DNA of 64,000 nt from Gammaproteobacteria bacterium (GCA_016779485.1 JADHNN010000005.1:1-64000); one strand, 5' to 3'; counted from the stretch's first letter, positions 1-9,495 are shown. A program made the numbers and translations. Notes: generated from the sequence alone by a model not told the origin.

Positions 1-2
1 TT

Positions 3-407
3 CTTCAAGATAACTCTAATGGAAATCTAAGAGCAATGCCGATAGAAATTATTGTAGATAAAAACATAAATGGTCATTATATTCTTGACTATGATATTAA
101 AAAAAATGATCAAGAAAGTGTCATTCCGATTACGGATAGAAAGATTTATAATCAACTTTCTGATTTTGCAAAGGACGCATTTAAAGCATTGAACGGTAAG
201 TCATTGGGACGAATTGACATTAAAATGAATCATAACGATGTTCCCCATTTTATTGAAGCTAACCTTATGCCCGGTCTTCGGAAAGGTTATTTTTATAGAT
301 CATGTTTGCTCAATCTTGGTATGAGCTATGAACAAATGATTCTGACCATTACAAATAATGGCCTGGGGTTATGTACCCAAGTTAACAGACAAGTATTATC
401 TTTTTGA
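3..407 (+). CDS. ATP-grasp ligase, D-Ala-D-Ala ligase-like (5' partial)
   Basis: This is the C-terminal part of an ATP-grasp enzyme; the reading frame is open to the window edge, so the N-terminus lies outside. The stretch GRIDIKMN followed by PHFIEANLMPGL matches the family's metal/ATP segment, where an Asp and the E-x-N pair coordinate Mg-ATP and PG precedes the C-terminal helix. D-alanine-D-alanine ligases have this layout, but other peptide or amino-acid ligases share it and the substrate cannot be read from this fragment. It converges on the lipoprotein gene to its right, on the 3' side of a tRNA-Arg, so it may belong to an integrated segment rather than the core chromosome. Confidence 0.72.
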   Translation, partial: LQDNSNGNLRAMPIEIIVDKNINGHYILDYDIKKNDQESVIPITDRKIYNQLSDFAKDAFKALNGKSLGRIDIKMNHNDVPHFIEANLMPGLRKGYFYRSCLLNLGMSYEQMILTITNNGLGLCTQVNRQVLSF

Positions 408-420
408 TTAAAAACTCTTC

Positions 421-442
421 TAGCCACACACTCACATGGCTA
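421..442 (+). terminator. Weak hairpin between convergent genes
   Basis: A six-base-pair stem (TAGCCA with TGGCTA) and a ten-base loop lie between two convergent genes. AT-rich sequence follows on both sides, including a short A-run that reads as a U-run for leftward transcription. It could end both transcripts, but the stem is short. Confidence 0.3.
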
Positions 443-463
443 ATTATTTATTGAACTGTATGA

Positions 464-919
464 TTATAGACCCGAGTACATACATCGAAGACTATCTGCA
501 TCAGTAACAATTATATTGCCTGAACTTTTAGATTTCGTAACTGAACGAACATAACAAGCCTTCTTAATATTATATTGGGTACCTCTGTATGTGCCTGCAG
601 TTTGCATTAGTACAATACACGAATTATCTTTTACACTTACAGTTGTTTTTACACCATTAGCTTTTGCTATAGCTTCGAAAGCAGGTGCTGTGTCATAGGG
701 ATATGCTACAAGTTTAGTTACGCTAAATTCATTTGAAGATTGACATATATTATTCAATTGCTCTTTACTTACACATTTCGTGTTAGCGCTTTCAGTACAT
801 GATCCGTCAGTATAATGAGTATATTCTACACCAGGCTCCATATCATCTGCTGGATTAGATGAACATGAGGCTATAAAAATACTAATACAAAAAATAAATA
901 AATACTTGCTAAGTTCCAT
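464..919 (-). CDS. Hypothetical cysteine-rich lipoprotein
   Basis: The 151-residue product starts with a hydrophobic signal and a lipobox ending IASC, so Cys19 should be the lipidated residue. The next residues are Ser-Ser-Asn, with no Asp at +2, which fits outer-membrane sorting. Six more cysteines in the mature part could form disulfides in the periplasm. A purine-rich ribosome site (GAGAGGA) precedes the ATG. I do not recognise the family. Its position on the 3' side of a tRNA gene, together with an ATP-grasp gene, suggests accessory DNA. Confidence 0.7.
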   Translation of the reverse strand: MELSKYLFIFCISIFIASCSSNPADDMEPGVEYTHYTDGSCTESANTKCVSKEQLNNICQSSNEFSVTKLVAYPYDTAPAFEAIAKANGVKTTVSVKDNSCIVLMQTAGTYRGTQYNIKKACYVRSVTKSKSSGNIIVTDADSLRCMYSGL

Positions 920-1019
920 TATGACAATCCTCTCTTATATTATGAATATTACTACCTGAATTTATAATAACCTCTTCAAAACCTGATTGCCATTTAAAAA
1001 CATGTAATTTTAGTGTTGC

Positions 1020-1040
1020 TGGGGGCTTTATTGGGGGCTT
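1020..1040. repeat. Tandem TGGGGGCTT pair, possible integrase arm sites
   Basis: Two identical copies of TGGGGGCTT (1020-1028 and 1032-1040) sit three bases apart in otherwise AT-rich DNA, about 55 bases beyond the 3' end of the tRNA-Arg gene. Short G-rich repeats of this kind are common next to tyrosine-integrase attachment sites at tRNA genes. No integrase gene is visible here, so the role is inferred from position and base composition. Confidence 0.45.
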
Positions 1041-1095
1041 AATTAACAACAATATTTAATATTTTTTTTAAACATTGATTAAGGTCTTGACTTTT

Positions 1096-1168
1096 ACCTC
1101 CCCGCCCGGACTCGAACCAGGAACTAAACCTTAGGAGGGTCCTGTTATATCCTGTTTAACTACGGGGA
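1096..1168 (-). tRNA. tRNA-Arg (anticodon CCU)
   Basis: A complete cloverleaf can be drawn on the minus strand: acceptor CTCCCCG/CGGGGAG, D-stem GTTA/TAAC, anticodon stem GGACC/GGTTT with G-U pairs, loop CTCCTAA with anticodon CCU, and T-arm CCTGG-TTCGAGT-CCGGG. The discriminator is G. CCA is not encoded, so it must be added by a nucleotidyltransferase. It reads the rare AGG codon. tRNA-Arg genes of this type are frequent integration sites, and the 3' end faces the accessory-looking segment. Confidence 0.93.
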
Positions 1169-1203
1169 GATTTTTTTGTATATTCTATAGTATAGTATTC
1201 GAT

Positions 1204-1839
1204 ATGAATATACTTTCAATTGATACTTCTACAAGTTCATTTTCTCTAACACTCGCAAGAGAGGGCGAGAATACTACATATGTTGATTCGTCTGATTCTA
1301 TATCTAGCGAAACGATATTAATGGAAATTAATAATCTTGTTACAAATTGTGAGCTTAAACCTAAAGATATAAATACAGTTATTTATAACAATGGACCGGG
1401 TAGTTTTACTGGAGTAAGAGTCTCATCAGCCATTGTTCAAGCTATCGGGTTTAGTAATGATTGTCCTGTATATGGAATTAACGCTTTAATGTTAATTGCT
1501 TATTCATATTTTAAAACAACTGATCAATCACAGATTCAGGTTATTAAAAAAGCATTTGGCAATCAGGTATTTCATGGCCTATTTCATTTGACAAATGATT
1601 CTTGTACGTCTAAAGGAACCATAATAACCACGGCTGTTTCTGATGTAGTAATCGAACAAGATTATATTTCATTATCTGACGATAAACATATTCTCGACAA
1701 GTATAAAGAAAACTGCTTGTTGATGTGTGACTTTTTAGGATCAGAACTTCTAATAGAATACTATAATTTTTATTGCAGTAAAAAAAATAATTTTGACTAT
1801 AAAGATGCACTACCGAGTTACGCAGGACACACTGTTTAA
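1204..1839 (+). CDS. tsaB: tRNA threonylcarbamoyladenosine synthesis protein TsaB
   Basis: TsaB is the partner of TsaD that, with TsaE and TsaC, makes the t6A modification at position 37 of ANN-decoding tRNAs in the cytoplasm. The N-terminus (ILSIDTSTSSFSLTL) is the ASKHA-fold start of the family. NNGPGSFTGVR near residues 62-72 is the TsaB/TsaD signature. At 211 residues it is slightly shorter than the usual 230 or so, with a shortened C-terminal half. It starts just after the tRNA-Arg gene, reads away from it, and converges on psd, overlapping its end by four bases. Confidence 0.9.
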   Translation: MNILSIDTSTSSFSLTLAREGENTTYVDSSDSISSETILMEINNLVTNCELKPKDINTVIYNNGPGSFTGVRVSSAIVQAIGFSNDCPVYGINALMLIAYSYFKTTDQSQIQVIKKAFGNQVFHGLFHLTNDSCTSKGTIITTAVSDVVIEQDYISLSDDKHILDKYKENCLLMCDFLGSELLIEYYNFYCSKKNNFDYKDALPSYAGHTV

Positions 1840-2702
1840 ATTATTATTCCTATCTTGTTTCCAACTCTTATTGGCTGATTTAATTTCAGATCTTTAGATA
1901 GCGTTACTTTGTCCGTAAATAATAAAATAACTGTTGAGCCTGATTTAAACATTCCAATCTCATCGCCTTTATTAAAGTTAATATTTTTATTTCCATATTT
2001 AGTAGAGATTAGTTTTTTTGGCATAGGTGGAGATATCTCACCTTTCCATTGTGTTTCTATGGATGATACATTTATTGCTCCAACTAATATTACAGAGAAA
2101 TATGATTCTTCATTTTTAAAATGACACACCAACCTTTCATTTTTTGAATAGAGATTATTAATGCACTCTACAGCGTGATCAGCAACACTGAATAATCGAC
2201 CTGGCACATGAAGTGTTTGCATAAGCTTTCCATCATATGGAATATGAACACGATGATAATCTTTAGGTGAAAGGTAAATTGTTAAAAAAGATCCATTTGA
2301 GTAAATAGAGGATAACTCTTTATCATTTGATAGCAATTCTTTAATAGGAGTATATTTACCTTTTACTTGTAAAATTGATTTATCTGTAATTTTGCCAAAT
2401 TGTAATATTCTTCCATCACATGATGAAACTATAGATTTTTTTTCATCATCGATTACATGAACTCCTTTTTTAAGTTTACGAGTAAAGAAATCACAGAAAG
2501 TATGATAGTTCTCTATTTTATTATCCTCGCATTCATTAAGATTTACTTTAAAAATTCTTACATAAAGATTAATTAAGTATTGGGTTAATGGATGATGTGT
2601 TCTTGTAATTATATAAGTAAAGCGTGACATTAAATGGTGCGGAATTAGATACAGCCAGTAAGAAAGTATCATTTTTTTTATTTTTGAAAGAGTAATGTCC
2701 AT
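1836..2702 (-). CDS. psd: Phosphatidylserine decarboxylase
   Basis: Psd converts phosphatidylserine to phosphatidylethanolamine at the inner membrane. It is made as a proenzyme that cleaves itself to create a pyruvoyl group. Family motifs are visible: the CDG segment with its catalytic Asp, YLSPKDYHRVHIP with its His, and FKSGSTV near the C-terminus, where cleavage before Ser should occur. The usual LGST is SGST here, but the essential Gly-Ser-Thr is kept. I chose the ATG at 2702 (288 residues, close to the family length) because a longer frame would run into aroC; an ATG at 2672 is the alternative. It is divergent from aroC. Confidence 0.92.
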   Translation of the reverse strand: MDITLSKIKKMILSYWLYLIPHHLMSRFTYIITRTHHPLTQYLINLYVRIFKVNLNECEDNKIENYHTFCDFFTRKLKKGVHVIDDEKKSIVSSCDGRILQFGKITDKSILQVKGKYTPIKELLSNDKELSSIYSNGSFLTIYLSPKDYHRVHIPYDGKLMQTLHVPGRLFSVADHAVECINNLYSKNERLVCHFKNEESYFSVILVGAINVSSIETQWKGEISPPMPKKLISTKYGNKNINFNKGDEIGMFKSGSTVILLFTDKVTLSKDLKLNQPIRVGNKIGIII

Positions 2703-2782
2703 TTCTATGTATGTTATATCTATGCTTAACGTATTTATATAAGCTATGGTCAAATTTATCAGCAAATATATGATATTTTGTC

Positions 2783-2788
2783 TATAAT
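2783..2788 (+). promoter_or_regulatory. -10 box upstream of aroC
   Basis: A perfect TATAAT lies 20 bases before the aroC ATG in the 106-base gap between the divergent psd and aroC genes. No convincing -35 hexamer stands at the right distance. It would serve aroC and probably the leu-asd-trp block behind it. Confidence 0.5.
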
Positions 2789-2808
2789 GCAATAAAAATA
2801 TATTAATT

Positions 2809-3867
2809 ATGTCAGGAAATACATTTGGTAAGATTTTTAAAGTTACAACCTTTGGTGAAAGCCATGGGAAAGCACTTGGCTGCGTCATAGATGGTTGCCC
2901 GCCTAATATTAAAATTGATGAGTCTGATATACAAAAAGATCTTGATCGCCGAAAGCCAGGACAATCAAAATACACTACTCAAAGAAAAGAGGATGATAAA
3001 GTTGAGATATTATCTGGTGTATTCAATGGCGTAACAACTGGTACACCTATAACACTGATTATTTTTAATAAAGACCAAAAATCAAAAGATTATTCTGAGA
3101 TAAAAAATAAATTTAGACCTGGTCATGCTGATTTTACCTATCAAAAAAAATACGGTATCAGAGATTATAGAGGAGCAGGAAGATCATCTGCTAGAGAGAC
3201 GGTTGCACGCGTTGCTGCAGGAGCTATTGCAAAGAAATTTTTAAATAAAATTAATAAAACAAAAATATTTGGTTATGTATCACAACTTGGTGAAATTAGA
3301 CCAGATAAATTTAAATTAGCTGATATTGAAAAAAACCCTTTTTTCTTCCCTGATAGTAAAAAAGTACCTGAATTAGAAACATATCTCATGGGTATAAGAA
3401 AATCGGGCGACTCTATAGGTGCAAAAGTTACCGTAGTTGGAAAAAATATACCTGTAGGTATTGGCGAACCTGTATTTGATAAATTGGATGCAATTATTGC
3501 TCAAGCAATGATGTCTATAAATGCAGTTAAAGGTGTAGAGATTGGCGCTGGTTTTAATGTGGTTACTCAGAGAGGATCTGAGGCTCGTGATGAAATTACA
3601 CCTAAAGGTTTTTTAAGCAACTTTTCTGGAGGAACATTAGGTGGAATCTCGACAGGACAAGATTTTGAGGTCAGTATTGCCCTTAAACCAACATCAAGTA
3701 TTTTGGTGCCAGGTAAAACAGTAGATATTAAAAATAAACCAACTACTGTTCGCACAAAAGGTAGACATGATCCATGTGTTGGGATAAGAGCAGTCCCAAT
3801 TGCTGAAGCTATGATGGCTTTGACGTTATGTGATTTGTATCTAAGACATAAAGCTCAAAACTTATAG
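2809..3867 (+). CDS. aroC: Chorismate synthase
   Basis: The enzyme forms chorismate from 5-enolpyruvylshikimate-3-phosphate, using reduced FMN as a non-consumed cofactor. It is the last step of the shikimate pathway and feeds the trp, pheA and tyrA genes in this window. Recognisable signatures are the N-terminal [15 protein letters not shown], the central [18 protein letters not shown] and the C-terminal [21 protein letters not shown]. At 352 residues it has the normal length. It leads a co-directional run, with leuC starting 10 bases after its stop. Confidence 0.97.
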   Translation: MSGNTFGKIFKVTTFGESHGKALGCVIDGCPPNIKIDESDIQKDLDRRKPGQSKYTTQRKEDDKVEILSGVFNGVTTGTPITLIIFNKDQKSKDYSEIKNKFRPGHADFTYQKKYGIRDYRGAGRSSARETVARVAAGAIAKKFLNKINKTKIFGYVSQLGEIRPDKFKLADIEKNPFFFPDSKKVPELETYLMGIRKSGDSIGAKVTVVGKNIPVGIGEPVFDKLDAIIAQAMMSINAVKGVEIGAGFNVVTQRGSEARDEITPKGFLSNFSGGTLGGISTGQDFEVSIALKPTSSILVPGKTVDIKNKPTTVRTKGRHDPCVGIRAVPIAEAMMALTLCDLYLRHKAQNL

Positions 3868-3877
3868 TTCAATTAAA

Positions 3878-5281
3878 ATGAAAAATACACTCTACGATAA
3901 AATTTGGGAAGATCACTGTATTCGAAAGAATGATGATAATTCTTCACTCATATACATAGACCGCCATTTGATTCATGAAGTCACATCACCACAAGCATTT
4001 GATGGGCTTGATATTAAAAAAAGAAATATATGGAACAAAAACTCTATACTAGCTACTACAGATCATAATGTTCCTACTATTAATAGAGATAAAGGGATAA
4101 CAGACCCAGTTTCTAAAGTCCAAATTGAAACATTAAGAGATAACTGTAACAAGCATAGTATTGAACTTTATGATCTAGGAAATATTAAACAAGGTATCGT
4201 GCATGTTATTGGTCCTGAGCTAGGCTTAACCCAACCGGGTATGACTTTGGTTTGTGGAGATTCACATACATCTACTCATGGAGCACTTGCATCTCTGGCA
4301 TTTGGAATAGGAACGAGTGATGTTGAACATGTATTAGCTACTCAATGTCTTAATCTAACTAAAGAAAAAAACTTTAATATTATTGTGAATAATAATTTAA
4401 GGCCTTTTATTACTTCTAAGGATTTGATTTTATATATTATTGGTAAAATTGGCACATCAGGTGGAACAGGCTATACAATTGAATACACGGGTGATGGGAT
4501 ATCTAGTTTATCTATTGAATCAAGGATGACAATTTGTAATATGACGATTGAGGCGGGAGCTAAATCTGGTTTGATGTCATTTGATGAAACAACGCATGAT
4601 TACTTAAAAGATAGAGAGTTTCTTCCAGATGCTAAGTACTACGATCAAGCTTTAAAATATTGGGAGACACTTGTCAGCGATGAAGATGTAATATTTGATC
4701 GGACAGAAACTTTTAATGCAGAGGATGTTGAGCCACAAGTTACATGGGGAACCTCACCAGAGATGGTTACATCCGTTGATGGAACAATACCAAGTTCCGA
4801 TGCAGCGTCAAACAAAGAAGAATATGAAAATACTCTTGAATATATGGGATTACAATCTGGAACTGATATAAAATCAATTCCTCTAGATAAGATATTTATT
4901 GGCTCTTGTACTAATTCAAGAATAGAAGATCTTAGAGAGGCAGCAGAAGTTATAAAAGGTGAGAAGGTAGCAAGCAATATAAAACAAGCAATTGTTGTTC
5001 CTGGCTCTGGTCTTGTGAAGGCTCAAGCTGAATCAGAAGGATTAGATAAAATATTTACTAATGCTGGTTTTGAATGGAGAGATCCCGGATGTTCTATGTG
5101 TCTCGGGATGAATGATGATTTTTTACAACCTTATGAAAGATGTGCATCTACGTCAAACAGAAACTTCCAAGGAAGACAAGGTGATAAAGGAAGAACACAT
5201 CTTGTAAGTCCATCTATGGCAGCGATAGCTGGTATAAAAGGTCATTTCTACAATGTTAGGGAATTTATGAATGAAAAATAA
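3878..5281 (+). CDS. leuC: 3-isopropylmalate dehydratase large subunit
   Basis: LeuC and LeuD together isomerise 2-isopropylmalate to 3-isopropylmalate in leucine synthesis. The 4Fe-4S ligands are visible as the Cys in GSCTNSR and the pair in [15 protein letters not shown] and [10 protein letters not shown] are further aconitase-family signatures. The length of 467 residues matches bacterial LeuC. The gene overlaps leuD by 11 bases, so the two subunits are probably translationally coupled. No 2-isopropylmalate synthase (leuA) lies in this window. Confidence 0.97.
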   Translation: MKNTLYDKIWEDHCIRKNDDNSSLIYIDRHLIHEVTSPQAFDGLDIKKRNIWNKNSILATTDHNVPTINRDKGITDPVSKVQIETLRDNCNKHSIELYDLGNIKQGIVHVIGPELGLTQPGMTLVCGDSHTSTHGALASLAFGIGTSDVEHVLATQCLNLTKEKNFNIIVNNNLRPFITSKDLILYIIGKIGTSGGTGYTIEYTGDGISSLSIESRMTICNMTIEAGAKSGLMSFDETTHDYLKDREFLPDAKYYDQALKYWETLVSDEDVIFDRTETFNAEDVEPQVTWGTSPEMVTSVDGTIPSSDAASNKEEYENTLEYMGLQSGTDIKSIPLDKIFIGSCTNSRIEDLREAAEVIKGEKVASNIKQAIVVPGSGLVKAQAESEGLDKIFTNAGFEWRDPGCSMCLGMNDDFLQPYERCASTSNRNFQGRQGDKGRTHLVSPSMAAIAGIKGHFYNVREFMNEK

Positions 5282-5906
5282 TTTTAAAGGTCAAGTAATA
5301 CCTATTAATAGAGATAATGTAGATACAGATCTAATAATTCCAAAACAATATCTAAAGTCTATTAAAAAATCTGGTTTCGGAGCTTTTTTATTTGATTCAC
5401 TTAGGTACACATCTACAGCTACATTAGATAGTACTGAATCCAGGGAAGAAGATGAGTTATTCATCTTGAATAAAAAACCATTTAGAAATGGAAACATATT
5501 AATTTCAAAATCTAATTTTGGATGCGGTTCTTCACGTGAACATGCAGTTTGGGCTATTCAGAATTATGGCATAAATACAGTAATAGCTGAGAGTTTTGCT
5601 GATATCTTTTCGAGAAATAGTTATACAAATGGCTTATTATTAATCTGCCTTGATAAAGAAAATATTTCTACAATAATTAACAATGCGTTATCATCTGATT
5701 CGTATCAAATTGAAATTAAATTAGAGTCTAATTCAATAACTCTTCCTAATGGAGATAATATAATTTTTGACATTGATGAATCATACAAAGATAGAATTCT
5801 AAACAGTCTTGATGATATAGAATTAACGCTAAGATACAAAAATGAAATTAATGATTATGAGAAAAAAATGAAAACTATTAAACCTTGGTTGTTTGAAAAT
5901 GAATAA
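5271..5906 (+). CDS. leuD: 3-isopropylmalate dehydratase small subunit
   Basis: This is the swivel-domain subunit that completes the LeuCD isomerase active site. It begins with [21 protein letters not shown], and [14 protein letters not shown] near residue 84 is the substrate-binding loop of the family. It has 211 residues, normal for LeuD. It overlaps leuC at its start and leuB by eight bases at its end. Confidence 0.96.
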   Translation: MKNNFKGQVIPINRDNVDTDLIIPKQYLKSIKKSGFGAFLFDSLRYTSTATLDSTESREEDELFILNKKPFRNGNILISKSNFGCGSSREHAVWAIQNYGINTVIAESFADIFSRNSYTNGLLLICLDKENISTIINNALSSDSYQIEIKLESNSITLPNGDNIIFDIDESYKDRILNSLDDIELTLRYKNEINDYEKKMKTIKPWLFENE

Positions 5907-6975
5907 ACAAAGTATTGTAATTTTTCCTGGTGATGAAATTGGACCTGAGATAACAACTGAAGCAATAAAAATTATTGATTTTTTTAATGAATCTAAATTA
6001 ACTAATATTTCTTATGATTTTGCTGATATTGGTGGCGCTGCACTTGATAAATACAACACTCCCATCACTGCCGACGCTTTGGAGAAAGCAAAAAAATCTG
6101 ATGCTGTCTTATTAGCTTCTGTAGGTACACCTAAGTATGATAACAATGTACGTGATCAAAAACCAGAATACGGATTATTAACCCTAAGAAAGTATCTTAA
6201 TTTATTTATTAATATCAGACCAATTTTTGTATTTAATTCACTGTCCAGTTATTCATCATTAAAACCAGAACTTATTAATGATCTTGATATCGTTATTATT
6301 AGAGAATTAATTGGGGATGTTTATTTTGGTGAGCCTCGAGGTTTTAAAGATGTTGGTGGTGAGCGAGTCGGATACAATACAATGTTGTATTCTGAATCTG
6401 AAGTGAAACGAATCACTCAGTTTGCAATTGAAACAGCAAACAAAAGAAAAAAGCAAATTACTTCTGTTGATAAAGCCAATGTTCTTGAATGCTCACAGTT
6501 ATGGAGACAGACTGTGGATCGTATAATGAGTCAACATCAAGATATTAATCTTCAACATATCTATGTAGATAATGCTGCAATGCAAATCATTAAGAATCCC
6601 AAACAGTTTGATGTAATTTTAACTCCAAATTTATTTGGTGATATCTTATCTGATGCTGCATCTATGTTAACAGGTTCGATTGGTTTGTTACCTTCTGCAT
6701 CATTATCTGATTCTATAGGTATGTTTGAGCCTATCCATGGCTCAGCTCCTGATATTGCTGGGCAGGGTATTGTAAATCCTCTTGCAATGATACTATCCTT
6801 GGCGATGATGTTTGAGTATACTCTTGAAAAACCTGAATTATCAAAAATAATTAAACAGGCTGTCAATGATGTGTTGAACGAAGGTTATTTCACCAAAGAT
6901 TTATCCTCAAATGATTTTGTTACTACATCAGAAATGGGCGATAAAGTATTAGATAAATTAAAACAACTATGTTGA
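5899..6975 (+). CDS. leuB: 3-isopropylmalate dehydrogenase
   Basis: LeuB oxidises and decarboxylates 3-isopropylmalate to 2-oxoisocaproate with NAD+. The N-terminal PGDEIGPEI, the central RELIGDVYFGEP and the C-terminal EPIHGSAPDIAGQGIVNP are hallmarks of the isocitrate/isopropylmalate dehydrogenase family. I use the ATG at 5899 (MNKQSIV, 358 residues) rather than an in-frame TTG two codons upstream. The gene overlaps leuD by eight bases and asd by seven. Confidence 0.96.
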   Translation: MNKQSIVIFPGDEIGPEITTEAIKIIDFFNESKLTNISYDFADIGGAALDKYNTPITADALEKAKKSDAVLLASVGTPKYDNNVRDQKPEYGLLTLRKYLNLFINIRPIFVFNSLSSYSSLKPELINDLDIVIIRELIGDVYFGEPRGFKDVGGERVGYNTMLYSESEVKRITQFAIETANKRKKQITSVDKANVLECSQLWRQTVDRIMSQHQDINLQHIYVDNAAMQIIKNPKQFDVILTPNLFGDILSDAASMLTGSIGLLPSASLSDSIGMFEPIHGSAPDIAGQGIVNPLAMILSLAMMFEYTLEKPELSKIIKQAVNDVLNEGYFTKDLSSNDFVTTSEMGDKVLDKLKQLC

Positions 6976-7985
6976 ATAAAAAAAATAAATATAATGTAGC
7001 TGTTGTAGGCGCTACGGGTATTGTTGGCGAGTCACTACTGAGTATCTTAGATAGTAGAAAATTTCCTGTCGATGAAATACATGCTGTTGCAAGCCAAAAC
7101 TCAAAAGGATCAAAAGTTAAATATGGGAATGAACTAATTACCGTTCAAGCACTAGATGAGTTTGAATTTGAAAATATAGATTTTGCTTTTTTTAGTGCAG
7201 GTGGATCAATATCAAAAATATTCGCACCTAAAGCTGCATCACAAAATTGTATTGTTATAGATAATACATCTGAATTTAGATATGTAGATAATATCCCGCT
7301 GATTGTTCCTGAGGTAAATCCTGATGATATTATTAAATACAAAGATACTAATATTATTGCTAATCCTAATTGTTCAACTATTCAAATGCTGGTTGCTCTA
7401 AAACCATTACATGATAAATTTCAAATTAATAGTATCAATGTATCAACTTATCAAGCTGTATCAGGATCAGGCAAAGATGGAGTTCAGGAGCTTCTTGAGC
7501 AATCATCCTCTTACATAGATCAAAGATCTATAGAAAAAAATGTATATCCTAAACAGATAGCTTTTAACGCAATACCATTTGTTGATTGTTTTCTTGAAAA
7601 TAAATATACACGAGAAGAAATGAAAATGGTTTGGGAAACACAAAAAATTTTAGATAAAAATATCAAAGTCAACCCAACAGCTGTAAGAGTTCCAGTCCTT
7701 ATAGGGCACGCAGAGAGTATCTATATTGAAACTAACAATGATATTAATATTGATGAAGCAATATCCGCACTCAATGACTTTGATGGTATTTCTGTCATTG
7801 ACGATATTGAATCTATAGACTTTCCTACACCTTTTGAACAAGGCCATGGCACTGATGACGTATATGTTGGACGAATCAGAAAAGGTTTAGATAAAAATAA
7901 TTCTTTAAATTTATGGGTAGTAGCTGATAATGTAAGAAAAGGAGCTGCTTTAAATAGTATACAAATTGCTGAGAAGTTAATATGA
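6969..7985 (+). CDS. asd: Aspartate-semialdehyde dehydrogenase
   Basis: Asd reduces aspartyl phosphate to aspartate semialdehyde, the branch point to lysine/diaminopimelate, threonine and methionine. The NADP-binding start VAVVGATGIVGESLL, the catalytic Cys in NPNCSTIQM and the YQAVSGSGKDG segment are clear. At 338 residues it is the usual size. It links to dapD near 57 kb in the same route. Location between leuB and a fimV-type gene is standard gammaproteobacterial order. It overlaps both neighbours by a few bases. Confidence 0.96.
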   Translation: MLNKKNKYNVAVVGATGIVGESLLSILDSRKFPVDEIHAVASQNSKGSKVKYGNELITVQALDEFEFENIDFAFFSAGGSISKIFAPKAASQNCIVIDNTSEFRYVDNIPLIVPEVNPDDIIKYKDTNIIANPNCSTIQMLVALKPLHDKFQINSINVSTYQAVSGSGKDGVQELLEQSSSYIDQRSIEKNVYPKQIAFNAIPFVDCFLENKYTREEMKMVWETQKILDKNIKVNPTAVRVPVLIGHAESIYIETNNDINIDEAISALNDFDGISVIDDIESIDFPTPFEQGHGTDDVYVGRIRKGLDKNNSLNLWVVADNVRKGAALNSIQIAEKLI

Positions 7986-8704
7986 AACTAATATTATCAA
8001 TATTTATTATACTTACTATTTTAGGTGTACTTGAATATAAAGCCATTATTCCAATTACTCAATTCAGCGTTTTAGAGAATCTTCAAAACATAACAAGCTT
8101 TATAAAATCTCTTCATATTCATAGTTATTATTTAATTCTTCCAGATATACAAATTACTGTTGAAGGAATACTCACAGTCTTTTTAATTCTTTTTGTCATA
8201 GGCTATATCTCAGATAAATTTATTAACCTTGAGCTACAAATCAAGATGTTGAATAAAAAAATTAAAGAACTAAATACTCATGAATCTATGGAATTCCAAG
8301 AACACTCTAAATCTGATGAAGAAATGAAGGAAATAGCAAGAGATATAAAGAGCTTCTTAGAGAATCTTGCCCAATCTATTACATCTAATCAAGCATTGCC
8401 GATCCGCTCTAAAAAAATAAGACGTGCATCGTCAGAATCTATAAAAAATGAAACAACTGAGACGTTAGTAAATAGTTCTGAACAGGTGACAGATACTGTC
8501 AGCACAACTTCAGATTCTATAACAAATACTCAAACAGATATTTCTTTAGTTGAAGATGACAATATATCTAAAGTTGATCTAGCCAGAGCATTAATTGAAA
8601 GTGATGAAAAAGAAAAAGCAAAAGAGGTTTTAAAAGATATTATAAAAAATGGTTCTGCAAGCGATGCACATGAAGCGAGAATATTAAATTTACAGATAAG
8701 TTAA
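7982..8704 (+). CDS. Reduced FimV-like membrane protein
   Basis: The 240-residue protein has an N-terminal hydrophobic helix (about 3-18), a second membrane helix (about 60-80), a coiled-coil stretch and a Ser/Thr-rich linker. Its C-terminal segment (197-240, KVDLARALIESDEKEKAKEVL) resembles the C-terminal FimV domain. Full FimV/TspA proteins are several times longer, carry a LysM peptidoglycan-binding domain and act in polar assembly of type IV pili and secretion systems. The asd-fimV-truA position is exactly conserved, so I read this as a shrunken FimV. No LysM domain is seen and its present role is unknown. Confidence 0.65.
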   Translation: MKLILSIFIILTILGVLEYKAIIPITQFSVLENLQNITSFIKSLHIHSYYLILPDIQITVEGILTVFLILFVIGYISDKFINLELQIKMLNKKIKELNTHESMEFQEHSKSDEEMKEIARDIKSFLENLAQSITSNQALPIRSKKIRRASSESIKNETTETLVNSSEQVTDTVSTTSDSITNTQTDISLVEDDNISKVDLARALIESDEKEKAKEVLKDIIKNGSASDAHEARILNLQIS

Positions 8705-9486
8705 TGAGATTAGCTTTATCTATTGAATACATAGGTAAAAAATACTACGGCTGGCAGAAGCAAAATGGTGATTCAACCAATACAGTTCAGCATCATGTTG
8801 ATTCGGCTCTATCCAAAATAGCAAATCATAAAATTAAATCAATATGTTCAGGAAGAACAGATACAGGAGTAAATGCATTAAATCAAATAATTCATTTTGA
8901 TACAATCTCTCGAAGATCAGATAAAAATTGGATTGATGGAGTTAATTCACACCTTCCTGACGATATAAGACTCAAAAAAATATATCATGTAGATGATAAC
9001 TTTCATGCAAGGTTCCTTGCCAAATCTCGTACTTATAAATATTTTATAAATATCGATGCCAATAGTACTATTTTTAATAACGCTTATACATGTGTTTTGA
9101 ATGACAAGATCTCTTTATCTAAAATGAAATCATCACTAAAATATATTAATGGAGTTCAAGATTATTCATCTTTTAGATCATCAGGTTGCCAAGCAAATAC
9201 AGCAATCAGAAATATTTTTTCAACATCCTTGGAAAGAAATAAAAATATTATTACGTTTACAATTACAGCAAATGCTTTTTTATATCATATGGTCAGAAAC
9301 ATAACAGGTACCCTAATAGATGTAGGCACAGGCAAAATTCTTCCAAGTCAACTTAAGACAATATTAAATCAGAGAGATCGAAAATATTGCAGTAAAATGG
9401 CCCCTGCAAACGGACTGTTTCTCTGGAGCGTTGCATATCCTAGAAAATATAGAATTAAATACAATAGTGAATCTGTCTTACTGTAA
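8704..9486 (+). CDS. truA: tRNA pseudouridine synthase A
   Basis: TruA makes pseudouridine at positions 38-40 of tRNA anticodon stems. The start RLALSIEYIGKKYYGWQKQ is typical, and CSGRTDTGVNAL near residue 50 holds the catalytic Asp. The FLYHMVRNITGTL motif lies in the C-terminal half. It has 260 residues, as expected. Its ATG overlaps the preceding stop (TAATG), so it is likely translated by coupling. Confidence 0.96.
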   Translation: MRLALSIEYIGKKYYGWQKQNGDSTNTVQHHVDSALSKIANHKIKSICSGRTDTGVNALNQIIHFDTISRRSDKNWIDGVNSHLPDDIRLKKIYHVDDNFHARFLAKSRTYKYFINIDANSTIFNNAYTCVLNDKISLSKMKSSLKYINGVQDYSSFRSSGCQANTAIRNIFSTSLERNKNIITFTITANAFLYHMVRNITGTLIDVGTGKILPSQLKTILNQRDRKYCSKMAPANGLFLWSVAYPRKYRIKYNSESVLL

Positions 9487-9495
9487 TATAAGCAT

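Noticed and set aside
1015..1045. Possible tmRNA or riboswitch fragment at the G-rich repeats
   Set aside because: No tRNA-like domain, tag frame or paired structure is present; only two short direct repeats.
2703..2975. Upstream extension of psd into aroC
   Set aside because: The extra residues are antisense to the conserved aroC start and match nothing in the Psd family; the ATG at 2702 gives the family length.
7650..7847. Antisense reading frame within asd
   Set aside because: Opposite a conserved gene, no ribosome site and no recognisable protein.
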